A stretch of 12,013 bases of DNA, from the NCBI GenBank assembly GCA_028288315.1, contig JAQBNY010000212.1, positions 1 to 12,013 on the forward strand, in the 5' to 3' direction. Of the stretch, positions 6,981 through 12,013 are shown in pieces. The position numbers and the translations under genes were made by a program. Origin of the DNA: Mucilaginibacter sp. (GTDB lineage: Bacteria; Bacteroidota; Bacteroidia; Sphingobacteriales; Sphingobacteriaceae). Below the pieces are notes generated by a model. The model was not told the DNA's origin and did no database searches. It saw nothing but the letters and a program-made list of their open reading frames with translations. The first letter of the stretch is position 1, and each line of letters starts with the position of its first letter.

Positions 6981-8060
6981 ATGGGAGTTAAAAAACACAT
7001 ATTAGTAATACCCGGTGATGGCATTGGCCCGGAAGTAACAACCTGGGGAAAGGCAGTTTTGGAAAAAATTGCTGGTCAATTTGGCCATCAATTCACTTAT
7101 GACGAGGCTTTAATGGGCCATGTGGCTATTGAGGCTACAGGCAATCCACTGCCTGATGAAACGCTTAACAAAGCAAAAACCAGCGATGCCATATTGTTTG
7201 GCGCAGTGGGTCATGCTAAATATGATAATGATCCATCAGCAAAGGTACGCCCTGAGCAAGGTTTACTAAAAATACGTAAGGAACTAGGCTTGTATGCCAA
7301 CCTGCGTCCTATTATGTTATTTGATGAGCTGCTTGATGCATCTAGCTTAAAGCCGGAGATATTAAAAGGTACTGATATACTGTTTTTCCGTGAGTTGACA
7401 GGTGATGTTTATTTCGGCGAAAAGAAACGCAGTGAGGACCGCCAAACAGCATCCGACCTGATGATCTATCATCGTTACGAAGTAGAGCGCATTGCCAGGA
7501 AAGCATTTGAAGCGGCACGTGTCCGCAGCAAAAAATTATGCTCTGTAGATAAAGCCAACGTGCTTGAATCATCACGCCTGTGGCGCGAGGTAGTACAGGA
7601 GCTGGCTAAAGAATACCCGGATGTAGAAACCGAGCACATGTTTATTGATAATGCTGCCATGCAATTGGTAAAGAACCCTAAAAAGTTTGATGTGGTATTA
7701 ACCGCTAACCTTTTTGGTGATATTTTAACAGATGAGGCATCACAAATAGCAGGTTCAATGGGCATGCTGGCATCAGCATCAATTGGTGATGGTACCGGCT
7801 TTTTTGAGCCTATACATGGTTCAGCACATGACATTGCCGGACAGGATAAAGCTAATCCGCTGGCTTCTATTCTATCAGTTGCCCTGATGCTGGAGATTAG
7901 TTTCGGATTAAAAGATGAAGCTAAAAAGATAACATCAGCTATAGATAAAACACTTAAGAACGGTTATCGCACAGGCGATATAGCCGATGCCACCACAGAT
8001 AAAAGTAAAATTTTAGGCACAAAAGCCATGGGGCAAAAAGTGCTTGAGTATTTAAGCTAA
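6981..8060 (+). CDS. leuB: 3-isopropylmalate dehydrogenase
   Basis: LeuB oxidises and decarboxylates 3-isopropylmalate to 4-methyl-2-oxopentanoate with NAD+ and Mg2+/Mn2+, the last leucine-specific step before transamination. The 359 residues match the family. Landmarks are VIPGDGIGPEV (9-19), the substrate arginines in RPEQGLLKIRKELGLYANLR (90-109), RELTGDVYFGE with Tyr144, Lys191 in SVDKANVLESS, Asp223 in IDNAAMQL, metal ligands Asp247 and Asp251 in LFGDILTDEASQ, and EPIHGSAHDIAG (276-287) in the NAD pocket. All catalytic residues are present. It starts 5 bases after MT1, suggesting translational coupling, and is followed by a 90-base gap largely made of a palindrome. Confidence 0.97.
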   Translation: MGVKKHILVIPGDGIGPEVTTWGKAVLEKIAGQFGHQFTYDEALMGHVAIEATGNPLPDETLNKAKTSDAILFGAVGHAKYDNDPSAKVRPEQGLLKIRKELGLYANLRPIMLFDELLDASSLKPEILKGTDILFFRELTGDVYFGEKKRSEDRQTASDLMIYHRYEVERIARKAFEAARVRSKKLCSVDKANVLESSRLWREVVQELAKEYPDVETEHMFIDNAAMQLVKNPKKFDVVLTANLFGDILTDEASQIAGSMGMLASASIGDGTGFFEPIHGSAHDIAGQDKANPLASILSVALMLEISFGLKDEAKKITSAIDKTLKNGYRTGDIADATTDKSKILGTKAMGQKVLEYLS

Positions 8061-8061
8061 A

Positions 8062-8141
8062 AGCTTAAGGCTTAAAGCAAAAAGCCTTAAGATGATTACA
8101 ATAACAAAAAGCTTTATGCCTTGTGCTTTGAGCTTTAAGCT
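8062..8141. repeat. AGCTTAA-type imperfect palindrome between leuB and MT2
   Basis: The left arm 8062-8091 (starting AGCTTAAGGCTTAAAGCA) and right arm 8112-8141 (ending TGCTTTGAGCTTTAAGCT) are reverse complements at 24 of 30 positions, and two of the mismatches would be G-U pairs in RNA. The loop is 20 bases. The outer 18 bases agree at 16. It fills nearly the whole leuB-MT2 gap and is unrelated in sequence to the GTCATTGC elements. It is not followed by a U-run, so it is a poor terminator candidate. A short similar string, TAAAAGCTTAAAGGC, follows the leuD reading frame at 6143-6157. Confidence 0.65.
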
Positions 8142-8150
8142 ACAAAAATA

Positions 8151-8909
8151 ATGAAATGGAACGCTGAATTATATGACCAGAAGCATGCATTTGTTTACCA
8201 GTTTGGTGAGAATGTGCTGGAGGTACTGGATGCTAAACCCGGTGAGCATATTCTTGATATTGGTTGCGGTACTGGTTATTTAACGCAGCAAATTCAAAAT
8301 GCGGGCGCCATTGTAAAGGGTACTGATTACTCTGCTAACATGATAGCGCAAGCAAAAGTGAGTTACCCGGGCGTTAACTTTGAGGTAGCCGATGCTGCCA
8401 ATTTTGATGAAGCAGGCAAGTATGATGCTGTTTTTTCTAACGCTGCCTTACACTGGGTAAAAAACCAGGATGGCATGATGGAAAGCGTTTACAAAAGCCT
8501 TAAACCCGGCGGCCGTTTTGTTGCCGAAATGGGTGGTAAGGGCAATGTTGCCAAATTAATAGCTGCAACCAAGCAAGTGCTTAAACAACATGGGTATCAT
8601 GAACAGGCAAAAACGCAGGTATGGTATTTCCCGTCACTGGGCGAATATGCAAGCCGGTTAGAGAAGCATGGCTTTAGGGTAACCATGGCGACGCATTTTG
8701 ATCGCAAAACGCCACTGCAAGATGGCGATGAGGGGGTAGCTAAATGGATAACTATGTTTGCCCCCTTATACCTGATAGGAGTACCGAAGGAAGAAAAAGA
8801 GCAAATAATGGCAGAAGTTACTGCATTGCTTGAACCCGAATATAACGAGAATGGGCAATGGTATGCCGATTATAAAAGATTAAGATTTATAGCTGTAAAG
8901 GAGAATTGA
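8151..8909 (+). CDS. Class I SAM-dependent methyltransferase, trans-aconitate methyltransferase-like, MT2
   Basis: The 252-residue protein has a full SAM-binding Rossmann fold: motif I HILDIGCGTGYLT (33-45), Asp59 in KGTDYSANMIAQAK for the ribose, FEVADAANF (77-85), YDAVFSNAALHWVKN (91-105) and LKPGGRFVAEMGG (117-129). From memory, E. coli Tam (trans-aconitate 2-methyltransferase) shares several of its local patterns: an N terminus with WNxxLY, MIAxA after the acidic residue, FxNAxLxW, and a C-terminal ENGQ followed by a basic strand ending in FIVA/FIAV. That suggests a small-carboxylate O-methyltransferase, but this is inference without an alignment. It lies between leuB and leuA, 90 and 89 bases from them, in the same orientation. 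It is not closely similar to MT1 beyond the shared fold. No signal peptide or membrane segment is visible. Confidence 0.85.
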   Translation: MKWNAELYDQKHAFVYQFGENVLEVLDAKPGEHILDIGCGTGYLTQQIQNAGAIVKGTDYSANMIAQAKVSYPGVNFEVADAANFDEAGKYDAVFSNAALHWVKNQDGMMESVYKSLKPGGRFVAEMGGKGNVAKLIAATKQVLKQHGYHEQAKTQVWYFPSLGEYASRLEKHGFRVTMATHFDRKTPLQDGDEGVAKWITMFAPLYLIGVPKEEKEQIMAEVTALLEPEYNENGQWYADYKRLRFIAVKEN

Positions 8910-8911
8910 GT

Positions 8912-8951
8912 TACCGATGGCCAATAGAATGATACCTAATGGCTAACAGAA
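8912..8951. repeat. Imperfect direct repeat before leuA
   Basis: TACCGATGGCCAATAGAA (8912-8929) and TACCTAATGGCTAACAGAA (8933-8951) agree at 15 of 19 aligned positions with one gap. The outer four bases (GTTA ... TAAC, 8910-8913 and 8943-8946) can also pair. The rest of the 89-base gap is A/C-rich and then A-rich up to the leuA start, without a Shine-Dalgarno. Function is unknown; it may be chance or a decayed dispersed repeat. Confidence 0.35.
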
Positions 8952-8998
8952 AACCACAAACCCCAAAACAGAAACCAAACTATTAAAAAAGAAAAATT

Positions 8999-10168
8999 AT
9001 GTTACACGACCCTAACCGCGTTTATGTTTTTGATACCACGCTTCGCGATGGCGAGCAGGTACCGGGATGCCAGCTGACAACCCCCGAAAAGATCGAGATA
9101 GCCCGCGAGCTGGAAGCGCTGGGCGTGGATATTATTGAGGCAGGGTTCCCGGTATCAAGTCCGGGAGATTTTAACAGCGTTGTTGAAATATCAAAAGCGG
9201 TAAAAGAGCCTGTTGTTTGCGCGCTTACTCGTGCCAACAAAAACGATATTGATGTGGCTGTAGAATCGTTGCAATATGCAAAACGCCCTCGTATACATAC
9301 CGGCATTGGCGCGTCAGATACCCACATTAAGCTAAAATTCAATAGCACACGCGAAGAGATTTTGGAACGTGCGGTTGAAGCCGTGAAATACGCAAAGAAA
9401 TCTGTTGAGGATATTGAATTTTACGCCGAAGATGCCGGCCGTGCTGATATTGAATACCTTGCTAAAATGGTAGAGGCGGTTATTGCTGCCGGCGCCACAG
9501 TGGTAAACATACCAGATACTAACGGTTATTGCCTGCCCGACCAATATGGTAGCAAGATCAAGTTCCTGAAAGAAAACGTTAAGAATATTGACAAGGCTAT
9601 AATCTCGGTTCATTGTCATAACGATCTGGGTCTGGCTACGGCTAATTCAATTGCAGGTTTGCAGAACGGCGCCCGACAGATAGAGGGTACCATTAACGGT
9701 ATTGGCGAACGTGCAGGTAACACTTCTATTGAAGAAGTGGTGATGGTGCTGAAAACACATTCGGTACTTGGCCTGCATACTAAAGTTAACAGCAAGAATT
9801 TTTACGAAATGAGCCGCATGATAAGCAGTCAGATGCGTATGCCGGTGCAGCCTAACAAAGCTATTGTTGGCAGCAATGCCTTTGCGCATAGTTCAGGAAT
9901 TCACCAGGATGGTTTTTTAAAGAGCCGTGAGAACTATGAGATCATTCGCCCCGAGGATGTAGGCTTCCCAAGCGCCAGTATTGTTTTAACCGCACGCAGC
10001 GGTCGCCACGCGCTTAAATTTCATTTAGAGCGACTTGGACACACTTTGGATAAAGAAGAGCTTTTAGAGGTATATAAACGCTTTTTAACGCTTGCCGATA
10101 GCAAGCTGGATATAAATGACGATGACCTATTAAGCTTAGTGGCTTACAGGCTGGTAAAAACTAAGTAA
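8999..10168 (+). CDS. leuA: 2-isopropylmalate synthase, short form
   Basis: LeuA condenses acetyl-CoA with 2-oxoisovalerate to commit carbon to leucine. The TIM-barrel catalytic domain begins YVFDTTLRDGEQVPGCQL: Asp12 is a metal ligand and Arg16/Asp17 are active-site residues. The other metal ligands are His205 and His207 in SVHCHNDLGLATAN and Asn241 in GIGERAGNTS. The linker has HSSGIHQDGFLKSRENYE (297-314), with the family's conserved histidine region. The protein ends at 389 after a short helical subdomain and lacks the about 120-residue C-terminal LeuA_dimer domain that carries leucine feedback in the roughly 500-residue enzymes. No frameshift remnant follows, because ilvA starts at the stop codon. 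Homocitrate or citramalate synthase are family alternatives, but the operon favours LeuA. Confidence 0.9.
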   Translation: MLHDPNRVYVFDTTLRDGEQVPGCQLTTPEKIEIARELEALGVDIIEAGFPVSSPGDFNSVVEISKAVKEPVVCALTRANKNDIDVAVESLQYAKRPRIHTGIGASDTHIKLKFNSTREEILERAVEAVKYAKKSVEDIEFYAEDAGRADIEYLAKMVEAVIAAGATVVNIPDTNGYCLPDQYGSKIKFLKENVKNIDKAIISVHCHNDLGLATANSIAGLQNGARQIEGTINGIGERAGNTSIEEVVMVLKTHSVLGLHTKVNSKNFYEMSRMISSQMRMPVQPNKAIVGSNAFAHSSGIHQDGFLKSRENYEIIRPEDVGFPSASIVLTARSGRHALKFHLERLGHTLDKEELLEVYKRFLTLADSKLDINDDDLLSLVAYRLVKTK

Positions 10169-11418
10169 TGGATACAGCAGCACAAGTGCATTTGGATTTT
10201 GATGGGGCCTACGCAAGGTTAAAAGATGTGGTGAGACATACTCCCCTGGAGTATAACGACCGCCTGTCTGAAAAATATGAATGCGAGATATACTTAAAAC
10301 GTGAGGACCTGCAGATAGTACGCTCTTATAAACTAAGAGGGGCCTATAATATGATATGCAGGCTAAATGCCGAGCAGTTAAGTCGTGGAGTGGTGTGTGC
10401 CAGTGCGGGTAACCATGCGCAGGGTGTAGCTTTTTCGTGCAAAAAACTGGGTACCAAAGGCGTAATCTTTATGCCCGAGATAACCCCAAAACAAAAAGTT
10501 AAGCAAACAGAAATGTTTGGCAATGGTAATGTAGAGCTGGTGCTAACCGGCGATACTTTTGATGACTGCCTGCGCGAAGCGTTAATTTATACCCAAGCTC
10601 ATGGCATGACCTTTATTCCTCCGTTTGATAATGAACAGATCATAGAGGGGCAGGGAACTGTTGGTGTTGAGATATTGAACGACCTTAAGGACGTTGAAGT
10701 GGTTATTATGCCTGTTGGTGGTGGTGGTTTAGCTGCGGGTACAGGCACTTTTCTTAGACAGAATAATCCGGAAATTTTGCTGATAGGCGTTGAGCCTGAT
10801 GGCGCGCCATCTATGGTAACCGCTCTTAAAAAAGGTGAGCCAGTAACTTTAGACCAGATAGATCGCTTTGTTGATGGTGCGGCGGTTAAACGTGTAGGCG
10901 AGAAAACATTTTCAATATGTAAAGATGTTTTGGATGATATGCTTACCGTTCCTGAGGGGAAAGTTTGTACCACCATCTTAAAACTATATAATGAAGATGC
11001 CATTGTTGTTGAGCCCGCAGGTGCATTATCCGTTACCGCGTTGGATGCTTGTCGTGAGCAAATAAAAGGCAAAAAAGTAGTTTGCGTTATAAGTGGCGGT
11101 AATAATGATATTGACCGCATGCAGGAGATAAAAGAGAAATCTCTTTTATATGAAGGATTAAAGCATTACTTCATTGTACGTTTTCCGCAACGCCCGGGTG
11201 CTTTAAAGCTGTTTGTGAATAATGTATTAGGCCCTGGCGATGATATTACCCGTTTTGAGTTCATCAAGAAAAATTCAAAAGAGAACGGCCCTGCATTGGT
11301 AGGTATCGAACTAAAAAACGCAGAGGACTATCCTGCTTTATTGCAGCGTATGGAAGAGCATCGTTTTGAAGTAATTGAACTAAACAGGGACCAAACTTTG
11401 TTTGAATACTTAGTGTAA
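10168..11418 (+). CDS. ilvA: Threonine dehydratase, biosynthetic, single regulatory domain
   Basis: This PLP enzyme deaminates threonine to 2-oxobutanoate, the entry step to isoleucine. Lys55 in VRSYKLRGAYNM is the PLP Schiff-base lysine; SAGNHAQG (79-86) and the tetraglycine loop PVGGGGLAAG (182-191) hold the phosphate and substrate; SGGNND (309-314) contacts the PLP ring. Residues about 333-416 (HYFIVRFPQRPGALKLF ... DITRFEF) form one C-terminal ACT-like regulatory domain, as in the about 410-residue Bacillus/Bacteroidota form and unlike the 514-residue E. coli enzyme with two. Isoleucine inhibition is expected from the family. The ATG shares its A with the leuA stop (TAATG at 10166-10170), a one-base overlap that implies translational coupling. 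It is the last gene before a hairpin. Confidence 0.96.
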   Translation: MDTAAQVHLDFDGAYARLKDVVRHTPLEYNDRLSEKYECEIYLKREDLQIVRSYKLRGAYNMICRLNAEQLSRGVVCASAGNHAQGVAFSCKKLGTKGVIFMPEITPKQKVKQTEMFGNGNVELVLTGDTFDDCLREALIYTQAHGMTFIPPFDNEQIIEGQGTVGVEILNDLKDVEVVIMPVGGGGLAAGTGTFLRQNNPEILLIGVEPDGAPSMVTALKKGEPVTLDQIDRFVDGAAVKRVGEKTFSICKDVLDDMLTVPEGKVCTTILKLYNEDAIVVEPAGALSVTALDACREQIKGKKVVCVISGGNNDIDRMQEIKEKSLLYEGLKHYFIVRFPQRPGALKLFVNNVLGPGDDITRFEFIKKNSKENGPALVGIELKNAEDYPALLQRMEEHRFEVIELNRDQTLFEYLV

Positions 11419-11430
11419 CTATCTAAATGC

Positions 11431-11460
11431 ACACGCTCGGCTCCTGCCGAGTGTGTTATA
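11431..11460. terminator. Hairpin terminator between convergent ilvA and crtI-like genes
   Basis: ACACGCTCGG (11431-11440) pairs with CCGAGTGTGT (11447-11456) over 10 base pairs including one G-T, with a six-base loop CTCCTG. It begins 13 bases after the ilvA stop and is followed on the plus strand by TATATTAT, an A/T-rich but not pure T tract. A second small GC-rich stem, GGCC (11467-11470) with GGCC (11474-11477), stands next to the stop of the minus-strand gene and is followed on that strand by TTATAATAT. Together they probably end both transcripts. Confidence 0.7.
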
Positions 11461-11479
11461 TTATAAGGCCTCCGGCCGC

Positions 11480-12013
11480 CTAAACACTTAACATCTTCAT
11501 AGCTTCCGTTGCAGCAATCTGCCCGGATATCAATGCAGGGGGAACCCCCGGACCAGGAACGGTTAGCTGACCGGTAAATAATAAATTTTGTATGTGTTTT
11601 GCTCTCATGCTTGGTTTAAAAAAAGCGGTTTGGGCAAGGGTGTTAGCCAGTCCGTAGGCATTACCTTTAAAGGAGTGATAATCGGCCTTAAAGTCCTTAA
11701 GTGCATAGCTGCGTTTCACTACTATTGATTCCCTGATGCTTTGTCCTGTGATGCCCTCAAACCGGTTCATCATCATATCAAAATATTTTTCGCGGGTAGC
11801 ATCGTCATCATTTAATCCGGGGGCAATCGGCATTAAAAAGAATAAGTTCTCACCTCCCTCTGGTGCGGCATTCGGGTCTGTTTTAGAGGTACAGCATACA
11901 TAAAAAAGCGGTTTACTCGGCCATTTTGGGTCTTTATATATCTCTTTCGCATGCAGCTCAAAATCCTCATCAAAAAATAAATTATGATGCTGTATATCTT
12001 CAATTTTTTTGTT
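11480..12013 (-). CDS. crtI: Phytoene desaturase (CrtI family), C-terminal part (partial)
   Basis: The minus-strand frame is open from the window edge at 12013 to TAG at 11482-11480, giving 177 residues of the C-terminal part of an expected roughly 490-residue protein. The Met at 11833 is internal, because homologous sequence (HHNLFFDEDFELHAKEIY, then FYVCCTSKTDPNAAPEGGENL) continues upstream. The C terminus has the CrtI signature: a DYHSFKGNAYGLANTL segment followed by LLFTGQLTVPGPGVPPALIS, the FAD-contacting motif of carotenoid desaturases. The enzyme oxidises phytoene stepwise to lycopene or a related carotene at the membrane, using FAD. It converges on ilvA and is functionally separate from it; other carotenoid genes may lie beyond the window. 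The number of desaturation steps cannot be read from the sequence. Confidence 0.9.
   Translation of the reverse strand, partial: NKKIEDIQHHNLFFDEDFELHAKEIYKDPKWPSKPLFYVCCTSKTDPNAAPEGGENLFFLMPIAPGLNDDDATREKYFDMMMNRFEGITGQSIRESIVVKRSYALKDFKADYHSFKGNAYGLANTLAQTAFFKPSMRAKHIQNLLFTGQLTVPGPGVPPALISGQIAATEAMKMLSV

Noticed and set aside
7475..7834. 119-codon minus-strand open frame inside leuB
   Set aside because: Antisense shadow of a conserved coding region; no recognisable motif.
6184..8909. Codon use as a sign that the two methyltransferase genes were recently acquired
   Set aside because: They use ATA for isoleucine often (11 of 17 and 6 of 10) against 3 of 16 in ilvC, but leuB, a core gene beside them, is also ATA-rich (about half), so this does not separate native from foreign.
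10599..11120. 173-codon open frame on the minus strand inside ilvA
   Set aside because: It lies wholly antisense to a well-conserved gene, its translation is rich in Ser/Thr/Pro as typical of a shadow frame, and it resembles no family I know.
11480..11833. A complete 117-residue minus-strand gene starting at the Met codon at 11833
   Set aside because: The same frame stays open to the window edge with CrtI-like sequence, so that Met is internal and the gene is truncated by the window.

Overview
The window reads as chromosomal DNA of a Bacteroidota bacterium, most likely a Sphingobacteriaceae member such as Mucilaginibacter or Pedobacter. The reasons are the protein sequence style (short class I IlvC with a TAQRGALDW motif, 389-residue LeuA, 416-residue IlvA with one C-terminal domain), start codons preceded by A-rich leaders instead of a clear Shine-Dalgarno, a phytoene-desaturase-like neighbour, and gap-filling palindromes beginning GTCATTGCGAGG, which I recall (not checked) as common in this family. 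The lineage call is inference.

Layout: positions 1-11418 are one plus-strand run of branched-chain amino acid genes: ilvD (3' end only) - ilvB - ilvN - ilvC - leuC - leuD - methyltransferase 1 - leuB - methyltransferase 2 - leuA - ilvA. A hairpin at 11431-11456 separates this run from a convergent minus-strand gene cut by the window edge, the C-terminal 177 residues of a CrtI-type phytoene desaturase.

How the genes work together: IlvA makes 2-oxobutanoate from threonine; IlvBN makes the acetohydroxyacids; IlvC and IlvD convert them to the 2-oxoacids for valine and isoleucine; LeuA, LeuCD and LeuB extend 2-oxoisovalerate to the leucine precursor. Every step is present except the final transaminase (IlvE), which may lie upstream of ilvD or elsewhere. 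No leader peptide or T-box is visible; the operon promoter must lie before the window.

The two unexpected items are SAM-dependent methyltransferase genes on either side of leuB. The second resembles trans-aconitate methyltransferase, a family whose yeast member methylates 3-isopropylmalate, the LeuB substrate. The other notable pattern is that the wide intergenic gaps are filled with repeats: three consecutive gaps (ilvN/ilvC, ilvC/leuC, leuC/leuD) carry intact, mosaic or deleted copies of one palindromic family, and other gaps carry different repeats. There is no gene-free stretch longer than 150 bases, and I see no tRNA, rRNA, CRISPR array or insertion sequence.
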